Shown: piece after piece, positions 26,494-35,203 of the stretch
Numbering within the stretch: position 1 is the stretch's first letter
Layout of the letters: every line of letters starts with the position of its first letter
Assembly (NCBI GenBank): GCA_020353515.1
Contig: CP070695.1
Span: 471,173 to 535,172 of the forward strand
Length of the DNA stretch: 64,000 bases
Direction: 5' to 3'
Origin: Candidatus Heimdallarchaeota archaeon
GTDB lineage: Archaea > Asgardarchaeota > Heimdallarchaeia > Hodarchaeales > Hodarchaeaceae
The notes under the pieces: generated by a model
Seen by the model: the letters and a program-made list of their open reading frames with translations, nothing else
Told to the model about the DNA's origin: nothing
Databases searched by the model: none
Program-made: the position numbers and the translations under genes

Positions 26494-27411
26494 TTGATTA
26501 ACGTGAAAATAAAGTCAAATCTCTTTAAAAGAGTTAAGTTCTGCTATAGTTTGTTGCTAATCCTCCTTTTCCTAGGGGTCAACTGGTCTAGTGCCTCCAG
26601 CAACCTCTCTGAAGTCCAACCTGATGATTCCTGGGACTTTGAAATACAAAAAGCCTATATGGTCTTCACCTATTCTCCAGGACCTTTTAATTTTAGATCC
26701 TCAACCCAAGGCTATCGGCTAGGAAACACCATTGTTCCTGTACAGGAAGAAATTGCTGTGACAGTGATTTCCATTGAAACAAGTCCTCAACCCACTATTA
26801 TTTACCAGATTACTTGGAAAAATACGTCGGTGGTGGTTAATACATCCTCTTTATTGGTTGAAAATGGACTCCAAGAATCACTAGGTCGTGGAGTGCTGGG
26901 TTCTGGTTTTGATTTCTTATTTAGTGATTCAGGGGTCACTGTAGGAGATTGGGTTTTTATAGTGCCTATTGATAAATTATCGTCTTCTCCTATACACGTC
27001 TGGAACCAATCAACTTTACCAGGTGCAATAGAAGGAATGGAGACAATTCTAGATTTAGGAGATGAGGAGAATGAGAAGGATTATCACATGTGGATAAAGT
27101 ATGAGGGGAAAATGGACAACGACAGCTTAGAGATAAATTTTCAATTCACCTTTGAAACATCGTTTCGTTGGGAAAAGAACACAGGTGTACTTTTAGCTTA
27201 TGAAATATTTGCTTCTATGGAGGGCGAATACCAAAGTTACGCTGCTAATTTCAATCTTGAGTTAAAGCTAGAACGGACAGATAATGCTGAATTTTTTGGG
27301 AATAATGTTTCTGGATTTGATCTACTCATCCTGATGACTGGATTTATGATGATAATTTTCATTAGAAAATTCCTTCGTTATTCCAAATTTAAAACTTTCA
27401 AGCAAGGATGA
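26494..27411 (+). CDS. Secreted, C-terminally membrane-anchored protein of unknown function
   Basis: A basic start and hydrophobic segment (YSLLLILLFLGVNW) form a signal peptide, with SSASS as a plausible cleavage region. About 240 residues rich in beta-strand patterns follow, with Asn-X-Ser/Thr sites. A single hydrophobic helix near the end (DLLILMTGFMMIIFI) and a basic tail anchor it. The fold is not recognised; such proteins are common on Asgard and other archaeal surfaces. TTG 26494 and GTG 26503 are both possible starts. Confidence 0.65.
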   Translation: MINVKIKSNLFKRVKFCYSLLLILLFLGVNWSSASSNLSEVQPDDSWDFEIQKAYMVFTYSPGPFNFRSSTQGYRLGNTIVPVQEEIAVTVISIETSPQPTIIYQITWKNTSVVVNTSSLLVENGLQESLGRGVLGSGFDFLFSDSGVTVGDWVFIVPIDKLSSSPIHVWNQSTLPGAIEGMETILDLGDEENEKDYHMWIKYEGKMDNDSLEINFQFTFETSFRWEKNTGVLLAYEIFASMEGEYQSYAANFNLELKLERTDNAEFFGNNVSGFDLLILMTGFMMIIFIRKFLRYSKFKTFKQG

Positions 27412-27513
27412 CTTAAGTGACAACTAAGGAAAAATCAAAGTAGTACAAGTCCCAATATTTTATTTTTATTGGTTTCGCCTTAAGGTATTACATTTCCTTC
27501 TTGATTATTTCTC

Positions 27514-27564
27514 TGTAAAAAATATTTGATTTGATGTAAAAAGTATTTTACTGGATGTAAAAAA
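27514..27564 (+). repeat. Three direct TGTAAAAA repeats at exact 21-bp spacing
   Basis: TGTAAAAA begins at 27514, 27535 and 27556, so the three copies lie on one face of the helix (two turns apart). The last two share the longer GATGTAAAAA. They are 120-170 bases before the PLDc_N-ABC operon. This spacing is typical of binding sites for a cooperating regulator. The site is seen; its role is inferred. Confidence 0.55.
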
Positions 27565-27682
27565 GTTTTGACACTTTATTCCGAACTGTTCGAGTCTATA
27601 GATTTATATCAATATCAGGATCCCTTATCAAACGGATTTTACGCTAATATACAGACAGTTGATACAATAAGGGTGTGTAAAA

Positions 27683-27940
27683 ATGTATATGGATCTCATA
27701 GATTTCCAAAATATGATTTGGGTAATATTACCTTTACTGGTCATCCAACTATCTTTGATGATCATTGCTCTAAGGGATTGGTATGAAAACCGGATGATAT
27801 TAAGTCAAAATCGGAGCATATGGCTTATAATAATTCTTTTTTTTAGTATGATAGGGCCAATCATCTACCTATTATTTAGTCAAAGATTAATCAAGAAAAA
27901 TACACTTGTAGATAAAAGTATGGATGATTGGAGCGTGTAA
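27683..27940 (+). CDS. Small membrane protein with PLDc_N-like domain
   Basis: This 85-residue protein has two hydrophobic helices (MIWVILPLLVIQLSLMII and WLIIILFFSMIGPIIYLLF). The linker holding RDW and the following NRSIWL match the PLDc_N (phospholipase D N-terminal) membrane domain, a two-helix unit often found alone. In Bacillus the equivalent YxlE lies directly before an ABC ATPase and permease (YxlF, YxlG), exactly as here. It overlaps the ATPase gene by 13 bases. Its likely role is as an accessory to the ABC exporter. Confidence 0.75.
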   Translation: MYMDLIDFQNMIWVILPLLVIQLSLMIIALRDWYENRMILSQNRSIWLIIILFFSMIGPIIYLLFSQRLIKKNTLVDKSMDDWSV

Positions 27941-28872
27941 TCATTTCAGCCATTGAAATCCAAGATTTATCTAAGAATTATGGTTCAATACGAGCATTAG
28001 ATTCTATTCAGATCAATGTAACTACTGGATCAATTTATGGATACTTAGGGCCCAACGGAGCTGGAAAAACAACAACGATGAAAATTCTAGTAGGACTTCT
28101 TCATTATCAATCAGGATCCGTCAAAATATTTGGTCAAGAAGTCAAGAAAGCCCCAAATGAGATACGGAATTATGTGGGATTCCTTCCAGATGCTGAATTG
28201 CCCCAAAATAGTTCTATTGAAAGATTCCTTACTTTAACTGCAAAAATGAATAATCTAACAGGAAGAAAGAATTGCATTTCAGAAGTTTTGAATAAATTGG
28301 GCCTTTCGAAACTTAGAAATCGGAAAATTAGTAATTTATCAAGAGGACAAAAACAAAGAGTAGGACTTGCAAACGCTTTATTGACTGATCCCCCATTATT
28401 GATTCTTGATGAACCCAATAGGGGGCTAGATCCAATAGCTCGGATGAAAGTCCTTGCTCTTTTAAAGAATTTAGCTAAAGAAGGAATAACTATATTTTTA
28501 TCGTCCCATATAATTGGAGAAATAGAAAAAATTGCTACTGATATAGCAATAATTCATCAAGGAAAAATAATTGAGCAAGGTAAAAGATCAGAGCTACAAG
28601 GACAGATTTTAGAGCATAAAAGATATCTTATCACTGGAGAATTGGATATAAAGAAAGTAGCTAATTTTAATTATATTTCATCCTGTAAAATCGATTGTCT
28701 TGGACGATACAATATTGTTGCGTCTGGAAATGTAACTGAAGAACAATTATTGTTGGATTTAATCCAGGAAGCTAATTCTCGTATTAAATCCTTTTCCTCT
28801 GCGGAAACTAGCTTGGAAGATTTGTTTCTGGGAAGTATTAATGAGAAAATCAAGGAAGGTGTTGTGATATGA
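27928..28872 (+). CDS. ABC transporter ATP-binding protein
   Basis: Walker A GPNGAGKTT, signature LSRGQKQRVGLA, Walker B LLILDEPNRGLDP and the switch His in SSHIIGEIE are all present. The 314 residues include a C-terminal extension of about 90 as in drug and lantibiotic exporter ATPases (CcmA/DrrA/YxlF group). The start is a TTG at 27928 that overlaps the upstream gene; no better start is near. The permease start overlaps its stop by 4 bases, so three genes form one operon. Confidence 0.93.
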   Translation: MERVIISAIEIQDLSKNYGSIRALDSIQINVTTGSIYGYLGPNGAGKTTTMKILVGLLHYQSGSVKIFGQEVKKAPNEIRNYVGFLPDAELPQNSSIERFLTLTAKMNNLTGRKNCISEVLNKLGLSKLRNRKISNLSRGQKQRVGLANALLTDPPLLILDEPNRGLDPIARMKVLALLKNLAKEGITIFLSSHIIGEIEKIATDIAIIHQGKIIEQGKRSELQGQILEHKRYLITGELDIKKVANFNYISSCKIDCLGRYNIVASGNVTEEQLLLDLIQEANSRIKSFSSAETSLEDLFLGSINEKIKEGVVI

Positions 28873-29624
28873 ATATCAACGTATTTTTCATTCAATTGAA
28901 AAGCAGTTTGTGGGATGAACGATACAAATTCATGATACTGCTGATTATATTTGTTTTTCAAGTTCTTTCGAGTATTATTTCAATTTTTTATATGGAAGAA
29001 TTACTCGCTCTTTTTGAATTCGATTTTATAAATCCAATACCTCCTACAGGGGAAGCTGCATTTCAAGATTTCTTTGGAGACCAATTTTTCTTTGGTATAA
29101 TCATAATGACACTAGGTACTATGACTATATTTGCCAGTGATATTGAGAATGGTTCAATTAGTTTCTCGCTTTCAAGACCAATTAGTCGAACTCATTATGC
29201 TTCCGCAAAAATGATCGCTAGAATCAGCGCTCTCGTTACCCCTTTCATTATCGCCTCTTTGGTGGGATGGGTATATATGGGAATTACTTTTGAAATATTT
29301 CCTTTTGAAAGGTTTTTATGGGCCCTTCTTCCTTTAGGATTATTTTTCATCTACTTGGGGGTAACAACAAGCGCTTTAAGTACGCGAACTTCAACATTAA
29401 CAGCTGGGTTGGTTGCAATTGGAATTTTTATTATTCAGTTCACTATATCTGCTTTCGAACCACTTGAACTCCTCTCTCCATTTACTTTTTCGAATCTTTG
29501 GGTGGAAACATTAAGTAATTCCAACATCACCCAAGAGATAATAGCAAAAATTTGTCTACTTATAGGATGGATATTAATACCGACAGGATTAACACTATTT
29601 TCTTTTAAAACAAGAGATCTTTAA
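28869..29624 (+). CDS. ABC-2 family permease
   Basis: This 251-residue protein has six hydrophobic segments, with FASDIENGSISFSLSRPISR between helices 2 and 3, the typical ABC-2 loop. It overlaps the ATPase stop (ATGA) and pairs with it. The exported molecule is unknown. Convergent to it, 13 bases away, is a membrane winged-helix regulator. Confidence 0.85.
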   Translation: MNINVFFIQLKSSLWDERYKFMILLIIFVFQVLSSIISIFYMEELLALFEFDFINPIPPTGEAAFQDFFGDQFFFGIIIMTLGTMTIFASDIENGSISFSLSRPISRTHYASAKMIARISALVTPFIIASLVGWVYMGITFEIFPFERFLWALLPLGLFFIYLGVTTSALSTRTSTLTAGLVAIGIFIIQFTISAFEPLELLSPFTFSNLWVETLSNSNITQEIIAKICLLIGWILIPTGLTLFSFKTRDL

Positions 29625-29637
29625 GTAATGAAAAAGA

Positions 29638-30396
29638 TCATGTCTTACCATCTTCTTTCTTTCCCTTAAAAACTTCCATAAACTTCCCACCAAAAGAAAG
29701 ATACAGATAGATTAAAGATAGGAGGAGGCTAGTACTAACAAGGAGTATTCCGATAAGAAATCCATTTGAAAATGCTAAATCAAGATCCATTTCAGGGAAC
29801 ATAAGTAAAAATCCAATCAGATTTGTAAGAAATACTGCAAATAATAATAATCGATTTCCTGGAGCAAAATAAATCCAAAGAAAATTGTTTATTAAAAATA
29901 ATGACCAAATAACTCTAGTTCTGTATACAAACAAAAAAATACTAACTCCAGCTAGACTGAAAAAGAATAATCCAATTAGAAATGTTGGGGGAGAAGAAGT
30001 AAAGACCACACCTAAGAACAAGAAAAAGATCCACCAAGATCCCAAAACTGTTTCATATGGGGTTAATTGAGAAAAACCTAAATAGAGATCGGAGAAAGGA
30101 GAAGGTTTAGATTCACTTGCTAAATCCAAAAGAAGAGCGGATCGTTTTCCTAAATGAGTCAATGAATACTTCCCTTCTTGATCTTTTTCAACCATACGGG
30201 CTTTATTCAGTAACAAAAGATGATATGCGACGTTACTAGAAGCAGGTAGATTCAATAAATTAAGGAAAACAGAATATGCGATAGGTTCGCGTTTATTATG
30301 TAACATTCGCAGAATCTGTCTTCGAATTTCATGATTTAATGCTTTAAGAACGTCTGTAATGTCACCTTCTGTATTGTCCATTCTCACATTTTCCAT
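29638..30396 (-). CDS. Winged-helix regulator with C-terminal membrane domain
   Basis: Residues 10-95 form an ArsR-like winged helix (DVLKALNHEIRRQILRML, then SSNVAYHLLLLNKARMV and a short wing GKYSLTHLG). The remaining part has five hydrophobic segments ending in a basic tail. Membrane-bound regulators of this type in archaea are thought to sense membrane or extracellular signals. It converges on the ABC operon at 27683-29624 and could bind the 21-bp repeats there, which is untested. It has its own spacer before the gene at 30582. Confidence 0.8.
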   Translation of the reverse strand: MENVRMDNTEGDITDVLKALNHEIRRQILRMLHNKREPIAYSVFLNLLNLPASSNVAYHLLLLNKARMVEKDQEGKYSLTHLGKRSALLLDLASESKPSPFSDLYLGFSQLTPYETVLGSWWIFFLFLGVVFTSSPPTFLIGLFFFSLAGVSIFLFVYRTRVIWSLFLINNFLWIYFAPGNRLLLFAVFLTNLIGFLLMFPEMDLDLAFSNGFLIGILLVSTSLLLSLIYLYLSFGGKFMEVFKGKKEDGKT

Positions 30397-30581
30397 CTTA
30401 AGTGATTAGAAGTATTACTATATCACAAGTCCTTTGAAAGAATTTAGAGTTTTTTCACAATAATGAACTATTGTACTCAAATATTTTTCTTATATACTAA
30501 TTAAACCAAAAATTCTTTTTCACATAAGTTTTTTTTAACTCTGACTAGAACTCCACAATTTGACAAATTAAAGATAATGTG

Positions 30582-31985
30582 ATGCTGATGGATTCAGATG
30601 AGTGCATAACTGCAGTCATGATTGGTGCTGGAAATCGCGGCAAAGATGTGTATGGACAATACGCTCTAGATCATCCTCATGAACTGAAGTTCATTGCTGT
30701 TGCTGAACCTCATTCTGTCAGGAGAAATCAATTTGCCCGAGCTCACTTTATTCCTTCTTCAGGTCAATACGAAACCTGGGAGGATTTATTACAATCAAAG
30801 ATCGCTGAGGCAGCATTTATTTGTACTCAGGATCGGAAGCACACAGCACCAGCTTTAAAAGCGTTAAATCTTGGATATAATGTGTTATTAGAAAAACCTA
30901 TGGCTACTAAAATTGATGAATGTATTCTCTTAACGAAAAAAGCAGAGGAAGTGAAAAAACAACTTCGAATTGCCCATGTATTACGATATACTCCCTTCTT
31001 TCAGAAAATTTACGAAATTATTCAATCTGGTCAAATAGGAGACGTAATTACAATTGATCATCGTGAAAATGTCTCTTACTGGCACATGGCACACTCATTT
31101 GTAAGAGGACATTGGGCTAAAGAAAAATCTTCAAGTCCGATGATCCTTGCAAAATCATGTCATGATTTAGACATTCTTTACTGGCTTGTAGGAAGCTCTC
31201 CGCGAATCATAAGCTCTTTTGGTAGCTTAACTCATTTCAAACCCGATAATGCACCTTCTGGGGCAACAAAACGGTGTCTAGATGGTTGCAATTCTATTGA
31301 CTCCTGTAAATATTATGCACCCCGAATTTACATAGATATTATTCCCCTCCTTCGTATTGCGCAAATCGGGGGATCCAGAAAAGTGCACTTTATAGCAAAT
31401 TTAGCTTTAAAACACCCACGAATCTTCTCAAAGCTGAAAGGTCTCCCCCTTTTCCGTCAAGTTGATGCTTATCAAGGATGGCCAGTTTCAACAATAACAG
31501 AGGATTTATCAATCGAAGGTAAATGGAATGCCTTGAGAAACAGTCCTTACGGATCTTGTGTTTATTTCGCTGATAGCGATGTTGTAGATCATCAAGTAAC
31601 GATTATTGAATTTGAGAATAGTGTAACTGCTACTTTTACCATGCACGGACATTCCCATCTGGAGGGAAGAACAATTCGTATAGATGGCACAAAAGGAACT
31701 TTGATTGGAGAATTTCTTGCCTCTGGGGAAAGAATTATCTTCTATAATCACCTTAAAGAGACAGAAGACATCATCTTTAATAAAAAAATGCAATCCAGGA
31801 GTGGCCATGGAGGAGGAGATCTTGGTTTGGTTGAATCATTTATTAAATCATTACACGAAGAAACTAAGGAACCTTTAACTAGTGCTTCTGCTTCATTAGA
31901 AAGCCATATAATGGCCTTTGCAGCAGAAGAAGCTCGGTTAACGGATAATACTATCAAGATGGACGAATTTAAGAACCGTTTTTAG
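30582..31985 (+). CDS. Gfo/Idh/MocA family oxidoreductase
   Basis: This 467-residue protein has a Rossmann dinucleotide site (VMIGAGNRGKD), the catalytic EKP in LLEKPMATK and the CHDLDILYWLVG segment with His and Asp. A Cys-bearing insertion (CLDGCNSIDSCKYYAP) in the second domain resembles that of large sugar-related members. It oxidises or reduces a sugar or inositol-like substrate with NAD(P). A GTG at 30579 is one codon upstream. It lies in front of the methyl-transfer genes, but 138 bases separate them. Confidence 0.88.
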   Translation: MLMDSDECITAVMIGAGNRGKDVYGQYALDHPHELKFIAVAEPHSVRRNQFARAHFIPSSGQYETWEDLLQSKIAEAAFICTQDRKHTAPALKALNLGYNVLLEKPMATKIDECILLTKKAEEVKKQLRIAHVLRYTPFFQKIYEIIQSGQIGDVITIDHRENVSYWHMAHSFVRGHWAKEKSSSPMILAKSCHDLDILYWLVGSSPRIISSFGSLTHFKPDNAPSGATKRCLDGCNSIDSCKYYAPRIYIDIIPLLRIAQIGGSRKVHFIANLALKHPRIFSKLKGLPLFRQVDAYQGWPVSTITEDLSIEGKWNALRNSPYGSCVYFADSDVVDHQVTIIEFENSVTATFTMHGHSHLEGRTIRIDGTKGTLIGEFLASGERIIFYNHLKETEDIIFNKKMQSRSGHGGGDLGLVESFIKSLHEETKEPLTSASASLESHIMAFAAEEARLTDNTIKMDEFKNRF

Positions 31986-32123
31986 AATAATTCTTGAGAA
32001 TGAGGAATTACAATTTTTTCTCAATATATAGAAAAATTTTGAATACTCTAAAGGAATAGTGAAGTTTACCTTCACCATACAATAAAATTCGAAAAAGCTT
32101 ATTTTAACTCTTTCTCAAAAATC

Positions 32124-32780
32124 ATGGTGTTTATTATGGAACCAATTTATGAAGAAATGGCAACAAGTGTCGTAGAACTCGACATGGAGAAAGCAAAAAC
32201 CCTTGCACAGAAAGCAATTGATGATAATCTTTCCCTGTTAGAAGTAATAGAAAAAGGCTATGGTACTGGTATTAAAAGAGTGGGAGATTTATGGGATCAG
32301 GGTGAATTCTTTCTTCCAGAGCTCATGAGAGGTGCACAGATAATGCAAGAGGCTGTTGATATTATTACACCTCATCTCGAGGATTCTAGAGCAAGAGAGA
32401 CAAAAGGGAAGGTTATAATGGCAACCATTGAGGGAGATATTCATACGATTGGTAAAACAATCGTTGCAACCCTCCTGAAGGCAAATGGATTTGAAGTTAT
32501 CGACTTGGGAGCAGATGTGAAAGCAGAAACTATTGTAGCTGAGGCTGAAAAACATCAAGCTGATCTTATCGGTGTGTCTGCATTATTAACAACCACAATG
32601 ATGGGACAGAAGAAAGTCATCGAAATACTCGAGCAACAGGGTATAAGAGAAAATTTCAAAGTCATGCTTGGTGGTGCTCCTGTCACCTCGAAATGGGTAG
32701 AAGAGTGTAAAGCAGATGGATACGCTGAAAATGCAGTTTCTGCAGTGACTATTGCCATGAAATTACTCGGCCTCTCTTGA
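32124..32780 (+). CDS. Corrinoid (cobalamin-binding) methyltransferase protein
   Basis: An N-terminal helical cap (residues 8-88) is followed by a B12 Rossmann domain. The Co-ligating DIHTIG (DxHxxG, His107), GVSALLTTT and MLGGAPV are the three base-off/His-on cobalamin motifs. This is the MtbC/MttC/MetH-type carrier that takes a methyl group on cobalt and passes it on. ATG at 32136 is a second possible start. The homocysteine methyltransferase follows after 25 bases and an MttB-like protein after that, so the methyl donor and acceptor enzymes are both in the operon. Confidence 0.93.
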   Translation: MVFIMEPIYEEMATSVVELDMEKAKTLAQKAIDDNLSLLEVIEKGYGTGIKRVGDLWDQGEFFLPELMRGAQIMQEAVDIITPHLEDSRARETKGKVIMATIEGDIHTIGKTIVATLLKANGFEVIDLGADVKAETIVAEAEKHQADLIGVSALLTTTMMGQKKVIEILEQQGIRENFKVMLGGAPVTSKWVEECKADGYAENAVSAVTIAMKLLGLS

Positions 32781-32805
32781 AAAAGGAAAGAGGATTAGAT
32801 TCACA

Positions 32806-33693
32806 ATGGAGTTTCTCTCTCTATTACAGAAAAAGGAGATTTTACTGTTTGATGGAGCTTTGGGAACCGAACTAATGCTGAGAGGTTTAAAACCTAGAGA
32901 TGTTCCTGATAAATGGAATTTAGATCGTCCAGAGGTTATTAAAGAAGTTTTTGAGCAATACTATAATGCTGGTAGCGATATAGTACAAACTGCGACATTT
33001 AGAGCAAATGGTGTTGCTCTAGAAAAATATGGCATCGAGAACCTGATTGAGGATATAAATAAAAGCTCCGGGGAAATATTAAGAAGCGTATGTCCCCCAG
33101 ACAAATGTGTAATAGGTGATATAGGGCCTTCTGGGGAGTTCCTAGAACCAGTTGGTAAAGCATCGATCAATGACCTAAAAAAAGGCTTTCAAAAACAAGC
33201 TAAAGCACTAGCTCCATTTGTTGATGCTTGGCACCTCGAGACATTTTCTGATATAAGAGAAATGAAAGCAGCAATTCTAGCTGTTCAAATTGAATCGAAT
33301 AAACCAATCATAGCTAGTATGACATACCAAAGGACACCTAAAGGATACTTCACTATAATGGGTAATACTCTTATTGATTGTGTTTCGGAACTTCTTAATT
33401 CAGGAGTCGCTATTATTGGATCAAATTGCACTCTTAGTAGTAATGATTTTTTTGATCTTATGAAAACTATGAGAGCTGTAGCTCCAAAGATTCCTCTTTC
33501 AATTAAACCAAACGCAGGTAACCCAGAACTAGAAAATGGAAAGTCAATCTACAAACAACCGCCAGAAGACTTTGCAAAAGATATTAAAAAAATCCTTGAA
33601 CACGACGGCCAGATAGTAGGAGGCTGTTGTGGCACAGGACCTACTCATATTAAGTTACTTCGAAAAATAATTGATGAACTCCGAGGAGGATAA
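32806..33693 (+). CDS. Homocysteine S-methyltransferase-like protein
   Basis: This 295-residue barrel has DGALGTELMLRGL near the start, Cys208 in IGSNCTL and Cys274-Cys275 in GGCCGTGPTH. These are the zinc Cys residues that bind homocysteine thiolate in MetH-N and BHMT-type enzymes. It has no B12 domain of its own, the partner being the corrinoid protein just upstream. Together they resemble a split methionine synthase. A weak AGGATTAG precedes it. The product is most simply methionine; another thiol acceptor is possible. Confidence 0.9.
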   Translation: MEFLSLLQKKEILLFDGALGTELMLRGLKPRDVPDKWNLDRPEVIKEVFEQYYNAGSDIVQTATFRANGVALEKYGIENLIEDINKSSGEILRSVCPPDKCVIGDIGPSGEFLEPVGKASINDLKKGFQKQAKALAPFVDAWHLETFSDIREMKAAILAVQIESNKPIIASMTYQRTPKGYFTIMGNTLIDCVSELLNSGVAIIGSNCTLSSNDFFDLMKTMRAVAPKIPLSIKPNAGNPELENGKSIYKQPPEDFAKDIKKILEHDGQIVGGCCGTGPTHIKLLRKIIDELRGG

Positions 33694-33699
33694 TGTTTA

Positions 33700-35142
33700 T
33701 TGACCGTAATACGCCCAAAAATTGAATTATTAACAAATGAATACAAAGAAAAGATATATCAAGAAGCAAAAGCCATTCTTCGTACTCAAGGCGTCGAAAT
33801 AGAAAATCCTGAAGCACGAAGTCTATTAAATGAGGAAGGAGTTGAAAATGAGGCAGACAGATACTTCATCCCAGGGGATTTAGTTGACAAGTTACGGGCT
33901 TATGCTCCTTCAGAAATTAAATTATTTGATAGAGAAGGAAAAGAAGTAATAAAACTCTCACAAGACAACATTCATTTTGATCCTGGATCAGCAGCAATTT
34001 TTATCCAGGATTTAAAATCAGGTAATATAAGAGAAGCTTTATCAACAGATTATATCAAGTTCTCAAAGATTGTCGATCATTTACCTAATATTGATGCACA
34101 GTCGACGGCTATAGTTTATTCAGATGTCTCTAGTGATGCACAGGATTGGCATCGATTATATCTTGCTCTTCTTAACTGTTCCAAACCAATTGTTACAGGT
34201 ACTTTTCGAACAGAAAGTTTTGCGATAATGAGAAACCTTTTGGAATTGACTAGAACATCAAGTGATAAGTTAGCAGAAAAACCACTAGCGATCTTTGATG
34301 CCTGTCCAAGTCCTCCACTTATGTGGTCAAACCTCACTACCCAAAGTGTAATTGATGCCTCAATAAGTGGAATCCCTTCTGAGTTTGTTAGCATGCCTCT
34401 TGCTGGATCTACTGCTCCTATTACGTTGATCGGATGTGTTACCCAACATACTGCAGAATGTTTAGCAGGTCTTGTTATTGCTCAATTAGCAAAGCGAAAT
34501 GCACCTGTCATTTGGGGTGGGTCTCCAGCTGTTTTTGACATGAAATATGGGACAACTCCAATGGGAGCTATTGACACAATGATGATTAATATTGCAGATG
34601 TTGAAATGGGAAAGTTCCTCAATCTCCCCACTAATGCTTACATGTCATTATCTGATTCAAAAGTCCCTGACGCTCAAGCTGGTTTTGAGGGAGGTATGGG
34701 TGCTTTATTAGCTGGATTAACTGGAGTAAATATGATAGCTGGACCAGGAATGCTTGATTATGAATCAACTCAGAGTTTTGAAAAATTAGTCATTGATAAT
34801 GAAATTGTAGGGATGGTTAAACGGTTTGTTCAAGGAATTAGTGATTATGGTGAACCTTTCGCCCAATCTATCCTCAAAGATTATGATAGTAATGTTTCAC
34901 TTCTATCTCACCCAACAACTCTGAAGCTCTTTCGAAAAGAGCTCTATCTTCCATTCATTGTTGAAGGGGTTCAAATAATAAATAGAGAAACCCGTGAATT
35001 GTGGAAATTAAGCGGTGAAATGTCCGCACGACAAAGAGCGAAAGAAATCGCCATTAAACTCAGTGAACGATCACCAAAACACTCTATTGATGATTCCCTC
35101 AAAAAAGAGTTAGAAAAAATCGCTGAGAAAAATCTAAATTGA
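33700..35142 (+). CDS. MttB family methyltransferase (non-pyrrolysine)
   Basis: This 480-residue protein belongs to the trimethylamine methyltransferase (MttB) superfamily: IHFDPGSAAIFIQDL, AGSTAPITLIGCVTQHTAE, IWGGSPAVFDMKYGT and AGFEGGMGALLAGLTGVNM. MttB itself needs pyrrolysine from an in-frame amber codon; here the frame is open throughout with no amber, as in glycine betaine methyltransferase MtgB and related enzymes. It would move a methyl group from a quaternary amine such as betaine or carnitine to the corrinoid protein. The start is TTG, 7 bases after the previous stop. Substrate is inferred only at family level. Confidence 0.9.
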   Translation: MTVIRPKIELLTNEYKEKIYQEAKAILRTQGVEIENPEARSLLNEEGVENEADRYFIPGDLVDKLRAYAPSEIKLFDREGKEVIKLSQDNIHFDPGSAAIFIQDLKSGNIREALSTDYIKFSKIVDHLPNIDAQSTAIVYSDVSSDAQDWHRLYLALLNCSKPIVTGTFRTESFAIMRNLLELTRTSSDKLAEKPLAIFDACPSPPLMWSNLTTQSVIDASISGIPSEFVSMPLAGSTAPITLIGCVTQHTAECLAGLVIAQLAKRNAPVIWGGSPAVFDMKYGTTPMGAIDTMMINIADVEMGKFLNLPTNAYMSLSDSKVPDAQAGFEGGMGALLAGLTGVNMIAGPGMLDYESTQSFEKLVIDNEIVGMVKRFVQGISDYGEPFAQSILKDYDSNVSLLSHPTTLKLFRKELYLPFIVEGVQIINRETRELWKLSGEMSARQRAKEIAIKLSERSPKHSIDDSLKKELEKIAEKNLN

Positions 35143-35203
35143 AGCATAGCGCCTTAACATCTTAATATCTCTCTCGATTAGATGTATGTGAGTTGAAAAG
35201 AGC

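Noticed and set aside
27568..27786. 72-codon forward frame before the PLDc_N gene
   Set aside because: It overlaps the PLDc_N gene in another frame and runs through the promoter region.
33700..35142. Possible pyrrolysine-containing MttB
   Set aside because: The frame has no in-frame amber codon, so it belongs with the non-pyrrolysine members.
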